Assembly: GCA_037127255.1 (NCBI GenBank)
Contig: JBANSL010000004.1
Span: forward strand, 21,645,967-21,709,966
Length of the DNA stretch: 64,000 nt
Direction of reading: 5' to 3'
Origin: Persicaria tinctoria
Taxonomy: Eukaryota > Streptophyta > Magnoliopsida > Caryophyllales > Polygonaceae
Below the pieces are notes generated by a model. It saw nothing but the letters and a program-made list of their open reading frames with translations, searched no databases and was not told the DNA's origin. The position numbers were made by a program, and so were the translations under genes. Each line of letters begins with the position of its first letter. The stretch's first letter is position 1. Below, one piece after another: positions 46,753 through 57,557 of the stretch.

Positions 46753-46797
46753 TTTACTCACTGTTTTTGATCTAACAATCTTGTGAGTTTTTCGATC

Positions 46798-48597
46798 ATG
46801 TCTGGTGAAGCAAGCGGAGGATTTGCACAGGGAAGGCCCACAAGCAGACCGCCACTCTTTGTAGGAAACAACTTTGTCCACTGGAGATCTTTGATGAAGA
46901 TGTTCATCATAGACCAAGATCTAGAGCTTTGGAACATTATAGAGAATGGTCCGAAGATTCCAGAGAAAGAAGGACCAAATGATACCAAAGTTGCAAAGAA
47001 GGAGTCTGAATACAACAAAGCAGGTCTTGAAACCATCTCCAAAAACTACAGGGCTATTAACTTACTCTATTGTGGTCTTAGTACTGATGAGTTCAACCGT
47101 ATTTCATCTTGTAGGTCAGCTAAAGAGATTTGGGATAAATTGGTAGTCACCTATGAAGGAACAAGCCAAGTGAAAGACATCAAGATCAGCATCTTCCTTC
47201 GAAAGTATGAGCTCTTCAAGATGAAGTCTGATGAGTCCATCAAGGCCATGTTCACGCGATTCACAGAAATCACCAACAACCTTGACTCTCTCGGCAAGAG
47301 CTTTACCAACGTTGAGAAAGTGAGGAAGATACTGAGGTGCCTTCCAAAGGAGAAATGGGGTCCAAAAGTAATAGCTATAGAGGAAGCCCAGGACCTCACC
47401 ACTCTACCCCTTGATGACCTTCTTGGGAAGCTGATCACACATGAGATGATCCTTAATGAAGATGATGGAGAACTTCCAGCAAGCACTAAGAACTTGGCAC
47501 TCAAGTCTAAGAAGGATGAGCCCAAGGATGGATCTGATTCCGAAGATGAGGATGACGATGAGGATGATCCTTTTGCTCTTATCACAAGAGGCCTTGCTAG
47601 AATTCTCAAAATGAAGAAGCAATTCAACAACAAGGATGGATCAGAGTCTTCAAAATTTCGAGGTAAGCCTCAATACAACAAGTATGAAAAGAAGACTAAA
47701 CCGTTGTCTTGTCTTGAATGTGGTGAAACAGATCATCTTGTGAAGGACTGCTCTCAAAAGACAAAGAGCCAACCCAAGAAAGGTGACAAATGGAAGAAGA
47801 AAGCCATGGTGGCTACTTGGAGGGATTCCGACTCTGACTCCGACGATGAGAAGGCCAACATTTGTCTTATGGCCTCAGAAGATGAATCCCACGATGAAAG
47901 GCTTGAAGCTACTGTAAGAGAACTCATGGAAAGTCCAAAAGAGGTATTATCGGAATTCCTTTCCAATATGATTGCCAATGAAGAGAAGCTTATTGCCCAA
48001 ACTAACATTCTTATTAAGAGAACTATGGACCAGGAAAGAACTATTGAAGATCTGTCTATGAGGGTCAAAGGTCTTGAAGCTTCTTATCCAGGTCTTGACA
48101 TTAAAGTCAAGACGCTTGACTCGGAGAAATCTGAACTCAAGCAAGATCTCTCCTCTCTAAGAAATGAGCATCATGCCTTAGAGAACGAGAAGATCTCCCT
48201 GAATAATAAGATTCAAGACCAACAGACAGCCCTCATAAGTTTTACCAAATCCGAAGGTACTCTCGATAGGATATTGGGTGAGCAACAAAGCTCTCTAAAC
48301 AAAAGTGGTATTGGTTACAATCCAAAGTTTTTAAAGAAGCAACACATTACCACTTTTGTAAAGGCAAAAGGAAGCAGAACCTCTCCTATATGTCACCATT
48401 GTTCTAGAAAGGGACATGTAAAAGAGACCTGCCCTTATAGAAGAAAGGATCCATATATTATTCGCAGTACATTTCCTGTTCATTTGAGAAAAGAACGGAT
48501 AACACAAGTTTGGGTCCCAAAAGGCACTATTTTACCAAATATGGTTTACCCCAACAATGGATCCAAATTTGCTTATTGGTCTAGCCACAAAGGTTGA
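46798..48597 (+). CDS. Copia element C1 gag
   Basis: 599 codons from ATG at 46798 (reading MSGEASGG) to TGA at 48595-48597. The start follows the primer site by 45 bases. The N-terminal part has the Copia gag pattern (FVGNNFVHWRSLMKMFI, then a helical UBN2-like region with AKEIWDKLVVTYEGTSQVK). An acidic stretch at about residues 250-270 precedes the first zinc knuckle CLECGETDHLVKDC. A coiled coil follows (about residues 400-490), then a second knuckle-like CHHCSRKGHVKETC. Long gag with a coiled coil is typical of Sirevirus-type elements. The frame is intact; in a live element it packages RNA into virus-like particles. Confidence 0.88.
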   Translation: MSGEASGGFAQGRPTSRPPLFVGNNFVHWRSLMKMFIIDQDLELWNIIENGPKIPEKEGPNDTKVAKKESEYNKAGLETISKNYRAINLLYCGLSTDEFNRISSCRSAKEIWDKLVVTYEGTSQVKDIKISIFLRKYELFKMKSDESIKAMFTRFTEITNNLDSLGKSFTNVEKVRKILRCLPKEKWGPKVIAIEEAQDLTTLPLDDLLGKLITHEMILNEDDGELPASTKNLALKSKKDEPKDGSDSEDEDDDEDDPFALITRGLARILKMKKQFNNKDGSESSKFRGKPQYNKYEKKTKPLSCLECGETDHLVKDCSQKTKSQPKKGDKWKKKAMVATWRDSDSDSDDEKANICLMASEDESHDERLEATVRELMESPKEVLSEFLSNMIANEEKLIAQTNILIKRTMDQERTIEDLSMRVKGLEASYPGLDIKVKTLDSEKSELKQDLSSLRNEHHALENEKISLNNKIQDQQTALISFTKSEGTLDRILGEQQSSLNKSGIGYNPKFLKKQHITTFVKAKGSRTSPICHHCSRKGHVKETCPYRRKDPYIIRSTFPVHLRKERITQVWVPKGTILPNMVYPNNGSKFAYWSSHKG

Positions 48598-48611
48598 TGT
48601 TTGTCTTGTAG

Positions 48612-51600
48612 GAGATCACCAAGGTGAAAGAACACAAATGGATTATTGATAGTGGATGCTCGAGGCATATGAGTGGGAAGAGTTCTCTCTTTCATGATCT
48701 AAAGGAGCAATCCACGGGAACAATCACTCTTGGTGACAAAGGGAAGTGCGACATTGTTGGTATTGGTAGTGTTGGAAGTGATTCCAGCCATAGTATTAAA
48801 AATGTCTATCTTGTTAATAGTTTGAAGTATAATCTGCTTAGTGTTTCTCAATTATGTGATAGTGGTAACAATGTCAGATTTAACAAGAAAAGATGTATAG
48901 TGTGCAGAGAAGATACATGTGAAGTTATATTGATTGCATACCGTTACAACAATATATATGCCGTAAATGCTGATCAAGTGGCACAAGGAAGCTGAACTTG
49001 TCTAAAGGCTTTGACGGACGATCCAAAGCTTTGGCACAGGAGACTCGATCATGTGAGTCCACATACACTACAGAAGCTTGTGTCCAAAGGGCTTGTAAGA
49101 GGGCTACCTGAGAAGGACTTCAAAGGTATTGACATGTGCAATGCAGGCACACGAGGTAAACAAACACGTAGGTCTTTCAAACCCAAAAAGGTTGTCAGTT
49201 CTTCTAGACCCCTTGAACTTTTACATATGGATTTATGTGGTCCTATGCGAGTCAAATCTCCCAATGGTAAAAAGTACATACTAGTTGTTCTTGTTGATTT
49301 TTCTAGATATACTTGGGTTGTTTTTTTAAAAGAAAAATCAGAGGCCTTATTTGAGTTTTCAAAACTTTGTAAGGAGTTGCAAACTTTAAGAAACGAGCCC
49401 ATAGTGTCTATTCGGAGTGATCATGGTAGGGAGTTTGATCAACTTCAATTTGATTTGTTTTGTGCTAAATATGGCATCTCCCATAACTTTTCTGCTCCTA
49501 GGACACCTCAACAAAACGGGGTTGTGGAACACAAGAACCGCACCTTAGAGGATATGGCCAGGACTATGCTTTTAGAAAATGCATTACCTAAAACCTATTG
49601 GGCTGAAGCTGTTAACACAACTAACTACATTTTAAATCGTTGTCTTATTCGTTCCATCTTAAAGAAAACTCCTTATGAACTTTTCAAAGGCCGCAAACCA
49701 CTTATATCTTATTTTAAACCCTTTGGCTGTACTTGTTTTGTTCATAACAATGGAAAAGATAACCTTGGGAAATTTGATGCGCGTAGTGATGAAGGTATAT
49801 TTCTTGGCTATTCCACGAGTAGCAAAGCTTATAGAATCTTCAATAAAAGGACCCAGGTAGTTGAAGAAAGTATACATGTTATTTTTTATGAATGCAATGA
49901 CGGTGCTTTGAGTGAAAGTGTTGCAGATATAGATCTTAACATCCATGAAGAGAATGAGGAAGATGATGATACTGCTGCCAAGAACACAGAGAAGAGGAAC
50001 GTGCAGCAGCCGATTCTCAACACTGAAGAATTGGCCCAAGGTGTTGAAGACTCGTCCAAAGCCCTTGGTGTCCAATCCAATAGTGTTGAGACGTTAGAAA
50101 CTGCTGTAACTGAACCGAACAGGACCACGGAGTCAGATGTACCACAAATCAATCCTACTGGTGTGACGAATCAAGGAGCCTAGACGAGCAAAAGGAAATT
50201 CAAATACTCCTCATCACACTCTTTAAAGGATATCATTTCTGACCCTACTTCTAGTGTTCAAACTCGTTCTAAACTTAAAGATCTTTGTGCTTTTCACGCG
50301 TTTGTTTATCTTATTGAGCCAAAGAAGGTAGATGAGGCACTTCAGAAGCCAGACTGGATCATTGCTATGCAAAGTGAGCTTAATGAATTTGAAAGGAAGA
50401 AAGTCTGGACCTTGAAGCCTAAGCCAAAGCATCAATCAGTCATTGGCACACGATGGGTATTTCGAAACAAGCTAGATGAAAATGGTAAGATTGTGAGGAA
50501 CAAGGCAAGGCTTGTTGCTCAAGGCTACAATCAAGAGGAAGGTATTGAATACGAGGAGACCTTTGCTCCCGTAGCCAGGCTTGAAGCTATTCACATTCTA
50601 TTAGCATTTGCATCTTTTATGAGCATAAAGTTATATCAAATGGATGTCAAGTGTGCTTTTCTCAATGGTTTCTTAGAGGAAGAAGTTTATGTGGCTCAAC
50701 CCCCAGGTTTTGAAAGCTCAGAATTTCCCAATCATGTTTATAAACTTGACAAAGCGCTTTATGGTTTGAAACAAGCCCCAAGAGCTTGGTACGAGCGCTT
50801 GTCAAAATATCTTTTAGAAAATGATTTTAAAAGGGGGTTGATCGACAAGACACTTTTTATCAAGACCAAAGGAAAGGACATTTTGGTTATTCAAATCTAT
50901 GTTGATGATATATTATTTGGTGCTACTAACACATCTTTGTGCAAGTAATTTTCTGACATCATGTGCAGTGAATTTGAGATGAGCTTGATGGGTGAACTGA
51001 ACTTCTTTTCGGGATTACAAGTTCAAGATGGATCAATCCAAGGTAGCCAAGACTACCATGAGCTCAAAATTGTCTCTAGATCAAGACAAGACTGGAACAA
51101 GTGTTAATCAAAAGGAGTTTCGAGGAATGATTGGATCTTTATTATATCTCAGGGCTAGTAGACCTGACATCATGTTTAGTGTTTGCATGTGTGCTAGGTT
51201 TCAAGCTGATCCTAAAGAATATCACCTCGCGGCTGTGAAGAGGATCTTTCGATATCTCAATGGCACTAAGGAGCTTGGACTATGGTACCCAAAGCAAAAG
51301 GATTTCACTTTAATTGGATATTCTGATGCAGATTTTGCAGGCTATAAGTTGGATAGGAAGAGCACATCAGGATGTTGCCAATTCTTAGGAGCATCTTTGA
51401 TCAGTTGGCACTCAAAGAAGCAAAACTCAGTTGCTATATCCACTGCAGAAGCCTAATACATTGCAGCTGGAGCCTGTTGCTCCCAAATCCTTTGGATAGC
51501 TCAACAAATGAGAGATCTTGGCATCAACCTCAAAGGTATTCCAATTATGTGTGACAATACAAGTGCCATCTCCATCACTAAGAATCCTGTTCAGCATTCA

Positions 51601-51720
51601 AGGACCAAGCATATTGATGTAAGGCATCATTTCATTAGAGATCATGTTGAAAAAGGTGATGTGTCCATATCTTTTGTTTCTACTGATTATTAATAGGCTG
51701 ACATTTTTACTAAGCCTTTG
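48612..51720 (+). pseudogene. Copia element C1 pol, decayed
   Basis: Order is Ty1/Copia: protease (IIDSGCSRHM at about 48645), integrase, reverse transcriptase, RNase H. Integrase keeps its Asp-Asp-Glu (LHMDLCG, SIRSDHG, VVEHKNR) but the zinc finger reads CNAG where CxxC is expected. Reverse transcriptase has YVDD at about 50902. Stops occur at 48993-48995, 50181-50183, 50946-50948, 51454-51456 and 51691-51696. A deletion with frame change lies between about 50990 and 51030. Pol is not in the gag frame; in its own frame a TAG (48609-48611) precedes the protease, and C2 shares this arrangement. Confidence 0.85.
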
Positions 51721-52244
51721 GCAGAGGACAGGTTCACCTTCATTAGACGAGAGATTGAAATGCTTAACAAGGATGCACTTTCGTAGGGGGAGCTTTCCCT
51801 TTACGAAAGATTAATTCTACTTAGTGTCAAGACCCTTGAAAACTATGTCAAGGTGTGTGAACTACATGGTGGAGTACATATATCGGATCATATATTTTTG
51901 GTTAATATCTTTTTAGATATTTAATCAATTATATTTTTTATTGGATTTCAAAATTGCCTATTTCTGTGATTTTCTTAACCGTTAAAATATGTTATGTTTG
52001 GAACTAAATCACGGTTTGTTCAGTCCGATTTTAATGGATATTTCAATTTTTAATTTGAAAACCTTTCAAATTGGCAATGTGATGATTTCTTTCCTTGGAA
52101 CTCTAAACCCGTCCCATCACTCCCTCTACTTAAACCCAATCATGTACCCAATTACAACCCACACTCAGAACTAATCCAACCCCCTTCTCCTTCTCCCTCT
52201 TCAAACTCTCATTTGTTCTAAGAAAACCCTAGCCGATTTCCTCC
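51721..52244 (+). other. C1 spacer between pol and the extra ORF
   Basis: A PPT-like tagggggagc at 51785-51794 lies just after pol, where a simple Copia element would end. The rest is A/T-rich and leads into an ORF at 52245. No gene recognised. Confidence 0.5.
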
Positions 52245-52759
52245 ATGGCGCCCAAAACCAAGAAAGCTGTCACACCCAAAAGACTTGGCGCCACCCCCAA
52301 GGGACGTCAGCCCACTGCTACCTCTCCCACACCTGAACCCGCTCCTCAAGCTATTATCCCAACTGTCATCCAGAGCACTATCGCTGAGAGCATGGCCATT
52401 GTTCCCAAGGGATCTCAAAAGCGCTCTGCTAAGAAGCCGATCAGTGCTAAACAGAAAGGAAAGAGGAAGATCTTGACTGAGGACCCGGACGAGGATGAGG
52501 AGGAAGATGACCTTAACGCCCTCCTGGAAAGAGATGTTGCCAAGGAAGCCGAGGAGGAGGCCCTGAGGAAGAAAAAGGCCGATGAGGAGGCCGAGATTGC
52601 TAAGAAACTGACCGAGGAAGAAGCTGAGCGGATTCGAAAGGAAGCCGAAGCCGAGGAGGCTCCGTCCGAGGAGGAGCTTGAGGAAGAAGAAGAAGAGCAA
52701 GAGGGATCTGGAGAGGACGAGGAACCTGAAGGAGATGAAGCGGGGTCCGGTGAGGACTC

Positions 52760-52764
52760 GCGGT
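52760..52764. repeat. Target duplication GCGGT, left copy of solo LTR D
   Basis: Matches 54961-54965. Confidence 0.92.
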
Positions 52765-54960
52765 TGTTGTGAGCGGAATCTGCCATGTTTTACAGTAACT
52801 TTTATATCGATTTCTGTATACATTTTATACATTTGGGTTTAAAAAGTACAGAATCTATGTAGTTTATGCTTATTTACCAAAATTATGGAATCTACACCAG
52901 TTTCTGTTTAAATTGCAGAAATCGAGGCGTTTACAGCAGTTCTACAGAAAGTCGGAAAAGCTCGGAAAATCACTACAGAAGTCCAAGGTCAAAGCAGCGG
53001 AACAAGTCGGAGAGTCAAGTCTACCCGACATCGAGTAGGTCTACTCGACCTAGACGAGCATGTCCGGGCACCAACTTGTCGAGCAGACCTTGGTCGAGAG
53101 AGCCAGCAACCCGAGCTCCGGAACCCAACTCGACCTCGACAAGCCCTGGTCGAGGTCGACGAAGCCCATACGCCCAGATCCGGAGTCGACGAGAAGAAGC
53201 TGTCCGAGGACGAAGCCGAGGGCGACCAGGAGCATTCGCTGCAGCGGAAAAGGAAACTCGCTGCCGCGGACCAAGTCACTCGCTGCCAGCGGAAGAGCCA
53301 GCTCGCGGAAGCGGAACAAGACCCAACTCGATCTCGACGAACTCTTGTCGAGATCGACGAAGACCTTGAGACATGTCCGAGCATGTCCGAGCCAGTCGAG
53401 CACACCCACCCGAGGAGGCTAATCGACAGAGCCACCCTTTTCGAGATCGACGAGGCCAACTCGAGGTTGACGAGACCGCGTTCCAGAAGCTGCTCGACGA
53501 AGCCTTGTCCGAGTAGAATTGGAGTTCCTTGGGCGCGAAGTTGCTGAAATCTATCCGAAACTATCAAGTTCCATCCAAAGGAGACAAGATCTATCACATC
53601 ATGAAGACCTACCTTATTTAGAATTATCTTTTTCCTTATGGATTTAATTCCATTATGTCATTTATTTATCTTTTAGCATTTTAGATATAGATTTAGATAT
53701 AGATAGATATCTTATTTCCTAGATTAGCTAGGGAATGAAGGCTATAAATAAAGCCCATGGGGCTCAGTTTTATTCATCATTCAATTTTAGAGAGAAGTAA
53801 GTAGTTCCACAGAGAAGTTTAGGAGTTCTAAGGTTTTTAGGGTTTTGGCTTACAGCGAAAGTTGATTGCCAAGATTGTAAAAGGCTTTGAATATAGTTAA
53901 TGCAAGTTATTTCTTTTCATTCAATGTCTGCAATTGCGATGAGGCGTGAGTAGTCCACCCACTTCTGGGGCTGGGGTGAGCCCGACGGTGGCCATGTGAG
54001 GCGATACGATAAAGGTCAGATCTTTTGTGCGATTCATCTTCTATCCCTATGAGCATGATTCTTTTGCGAGAGTTGAAGGTGATCCTTGTTTGTGTTATTG
54101 AAGCGAAAGTGATCTTAATGCAACTTGGATTAATCATGTGAAAAAGGGTTAGTAACAATTAGGGTTTATGCGAAAGCCTCTATATGCCTATTTGTTAATG
54201 ACGAAAGTTATTTGATGGAAAGCATGATCTTTTATGCCTTTATGTGTTGTTTTGCATGGTTATCGTTGTGGTGTTGAAACCCTGGCTTTGGAGGTCTTTT
54301 ATTATATTGATTTATTTCTGTCGAAATCTGCGTTTTAGTTCGAATTCTGCAAATTTAAGTTTCTGTCTTTTACTGTTCTAGTCGACATAGAGGAGTCTCT
54401 CGTCGATCTCGACGAGCATTTGGTCGAGATCGAGTTGGGTTTTGTCTGTGTCGAGTTGATTTTGTTCTGTCTTTCATCGATTCCAGTTTCTGTGTTTACC
54501 TGTCTTGTCGATCTCGAGGAGAGGTGGTCGAGATCGAGTTAGGCTTGTTTTGTCGAGTTGCTTTGTTTTCTGTTTCTGAGTTGTAGCTGTCGACTTACCT
54601 TAGTCGACCTAGAGGACAGCTTGTCGAGATCGACCAGCTTCTGTGTCCTCGAGTTACTTTCTGCCTTTGCTTCCGTCTTTGCTTTGCTTTGCTTTTATTT
54701 CTGTCTTTATTTGTTCTTTGCTTTTGTTTTAGTTGCCCTTGCCGGGTTTATTTGTTTCTTTCCTTTCTGTGTTTTTGTGCTTTTCTGCTGCTGTTATGAG
54801 AATCTGATAGCTACCTGAGAACTGCTGACGTGCTTCCTCGTGGATTCGATCCTAACTTTTCTCTTACTACAACGGGAGGAAGTCTTGTATTATTTGCTGA
54901 GACAGGGGAGTCGTTCTAAACCATATTCTATTCTATACTTGACTTACTCCTGCAACAACA
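52765..54960 (+). mobile_element. Solo LTR D of the Athila-type family (2196 bp)
   Basis: It begins TGTTGTGAGC and ends CTGCAACAACA, flanked by GCGGT. It holds ten exact TCGANNTCGA motifs in clusters at about 53110-53460 and 54395-54640, and the conserved TATA region (ctataaataaag at about 53742). No internal region remains. It interrupts the third ORF of C1. Confidence 0.92.
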
Positions 54961-54965
54961 GCGGT
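54961..54965. repeat. Target duplication GCGGT, right copy of solo LTR D
   Basis: Matches 52760-52764. Confidence 0.92.
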
Positions 54966-56155
54966 CTGAGGAAGAGGAGGAAGAATCTCCCTCTCCTTCT
55001 CCTCCTTCTCCCCCGTCTCCGAAGAAGCGGAAAGCCCCTGCTGCTGTCAAGCCTCCATCCCCCAAACGTACCAGGAAGGGCACTGTCAAGAGTCTTGTAG
55101 CGCATGTCAAGAAAGCTGCTCCAACAGTTGCTCGCAGAAAGAATGCCGACCCCCCGACCTATATCCAGGTAAATCAATCCTTTCCCTCCTCTTGGTTTCA
55201 AGATGCTGAGACTGCTGGTAAGTGGGTAGACGAGTTTCGAACTCGTAAGATTAGCTGCTCTGATTTTTTAGATTTTGAGTTCTTTGAAGCTTTGAAGTTA
55301 CCTTGCATTGAGCTTCTCAAAAAATCCCCAGCCTGGACTCTTCTTAACCTTGAAACTGTCTACTACCCCCAGCTTACCCGACTTTTCTACATTAACCTAA
55401 AAGCCAAAAACGACACCAATGGTTGGTCTTTGGAGTCTGTTGTCAAAGGGGTTAGAATCTCTCTCAACTCCAATGATTTTGCAGATTTCCTTGGCTTACC
55501 TACCCCCGTTCCACCCTCTGAAATCCACCCCTCAAAAGAGAATTGCATCATCCTTTCCCGAGCCAAGTACCTCCTACCTGAAGCATCCACCAACACCTCA
55601 AAGCAACTCACCCACTCATCCCTAACCCTTGAGGCAAAAATTATTTTCAACATCATTGTTCGATGCCTCTTACCCCGTCTTAACTCTGGCTCACTCCTTA
55701 CTGACAATGCCATGGTCTTGCTCTACCACATCTTAAATGACCTTGACCTTGATCTGGCCAACACTATCCTTGGAACCATGGCTCATGCCATAAAATCTAG
55801 AAAAGGCTCTCCCCTCCCCTTTGCTACCCTTTTGACCCCTATCTTCAAAGCTTCTGGAATTGATGTCAAAAATGAAGAACAGCTGCGTTATACGGGTAAG
55901 TTCGACTCTAAAGGCCTTGAAAAGATTGGTATCACTCGGTCTCCCCAAGGGACCTTGAGTCTTGCCAATCCTTCAAAAGCCTTTCCCACTGCTCCAGCTT
56001 TCGATGACCGCATGGACAACCTAGAGTTGGGCTTGGAGGAAGTTCGTCTGGATATCAAGGAGCTGCAGAAGGAGATTATGACGGAGATGAGCGGGATTTC
56101 TAAGATGCTGGAAGGACTGTGGACGAGGCTCACTTTTGATGCTCCGGATGATTAA

Positions 56156-56493
56156 ACCCTACCCTACCCTATCCCACCCTTGAAAACTTGATACATTGCT
56201 GGTTTGTTGGAAACGTTTTCAAAACTTTTGGTAACTTTTTGGTGACTGTTTTTACCTCCGCCCTTTGTTGAAAGACAAAAAGGGGGAGATGATCTGTTTG
56301 ACTTTGAAAACCTCTGCTTAAAGGTCTTGGAAGACCTTGGTTTTCGATTTATGGTTTTCGGTTGGATGGTTTTTACATGCTTTAAAATTGTTGATCCAAC
56401 ATTTGTCTAACCCTTCCAGGTACTTAGTCCGATTTCTATTTTATTATCTTTGCTTGACTAAGTTGCAGGGATGCACAAGTTTTGTCTTTCATC
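56156..56493 (+). other. C1 3' non-coding region
   Basis: T-rich sequence between the third ORF and the polypurine tract. It includes aaaagggggagatg at about 56278-56291, a second PPT-like tract. Confidence 0.55.
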
Positions 56494-56504
56494 AAGGGGG
56501 AGAT
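56494..56504 (+). other. Polypurine tract of C1
   Basis: aagggggagat directly precedes the LTR at 56505. Confidence 0.8.
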
Positions 56505-57498
56505 TGATAATTCCCGCCCTTGATGAAAATTGGAATAAATGTTTCAAAGGCTTTGATAGGGTGTTTGTGTTAAAAGCCTTGGAGCATTAACAGTTGATGA
56601 AATACAAAACCTATCTTATTTGTCCGAATATTATTTAATCTTATTATATACTTCCTATATATTATGTATGCGTGACTAACCTTTTTCAGGAAGTATTTTC
56701 AAGTTTATATCTTTCCTTTGGTGCATATGAGGAGATCCTATTCTAAACGGATCATGGCTTCGGAGTATCCATATATAGAAGATTGAAGATCAAGCCTGAT
56801 TCATAGAGCCGTTGGTGAAGATCCTCAGGCGCCATTCCACTCTTATATAAAGGAAAGAAAGAAGAAGACAGAGTTGACAAGTGCTACACGAGCTTTCATT
56901 CATTCAAGCGAGATCTGTCTTCCAAGTGTCTCTCTACTAAGCGCTCAAGAGTTTGTTGTTTATTTCAAAGCCTTTGAGAGTCACTATGAGCTTATAGGAT
57001 ATATTCATTTATAGTGTTACTCGAGAGTTTATAACTCGGGAAATTGCACTAGGCTATTGATTTGTGAGAGTAAGAGGATTGTACTAGATAGCTGAGAGAG
57101 GTGGGGCTCTTCTAGATTGGTCGAGGACTCCAAGGGAACGTGAGTTGACTAGATTGCAATTGTATATGAGAGAAGCTTCTCGGTGAGCTATTAGGATCCT
57201 AAGCTAAGCGAATCAATAAAGCCTTTTGAATCCTAGGGTTGTGGAAGAATCCTAGGCGGGGATTTAGGCCAAGTTGTGCTGAACCTCGTAAACAATTACT
57301 CATGTTCTTTACTTATTTGCTTTACCTTATTTCCGCACTTGGTTCAATTGTCTAACTTTGTGATTCAGGTTTAATCTCAAAGGTTTTGGTACAAGCTCCG
57401 AAAGTCTTGAGACTTTCTGCAAAAAACGGGCATACTCTATTCAACCCCCCCTTCTAGAGTATTTCTTATTACATTGTTCTTATATTATCGAACCTTCA
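56505..57498 (+). repeat. LTR shared by C1 (3') and C2 (5'), 994 bp
   Basis: An intact LTR from TGATAATTCCC to CTTCA with a C1 polypurine tract on the left and a C2 primer site on the right. It supplies the uninterrupted form of the C1 5' LTR and shows the exact site where B inserted (near 57022). Confidence 0.93.
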
Positions 57499-57500
57499 AT

Positions 57501-57512
57501 TGGTATCAGAGC
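57501..57512 (+). other. Primer binding site of C2 (initiator tRNA-Met)
   Basis: TGGTATCAGAGC two bases after the shared LTR. Confidence 0.9.
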
Positions 57513-57557
57513 TTTACTCACTGTTTTTGATCTAACAATCTTGTGAGTTTTCGATCA

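Larger units (their letters stand above)
52245..56155 (+). pseudogene. C1 third ORF (Sirevirus env-like position), split by solo LTR D
   Basis: The left part is 52245-52764 and the right part is 54966-56155. Removing the LTR and one copy of its GCGGT duplication restores a single frame. The left part is basic at its start, then highly charged with long Glu/Lys-rich helices (about residues 75-165). The right part begins with an acidic and Ser/Pro-rich, nuclear-localisation-like stretch (SPKKRKAP), followed by a globular domain of about 230 residues (DEFRTRKISCSDFLDFEFFEALKL region, ISLNSNDFADFLGLP) and a short coiled-coil end. The globular part resembles the so-called putative plant transposon protein domain. 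Position between pol and 3' LTR is that of the env-like ORF of Sireviruses, but I see no transmembrane segment. Apart from the insertion it looks open. Confidence 0.65.

Noticed and set aside
47151..47633. 160-codon minus-strand ORF antisense to C1 gag (also 57910-58392)
   Set aside because: Ser-rich antisense shadow of the acidic gag region; it is present in both copies only because gag is.
56278..56291. A second functional polypurine tract in C1
   Set aside because: It is similar in sequence but about 215 bases from the LTR, while a better tract abuts the LTR at 56494.
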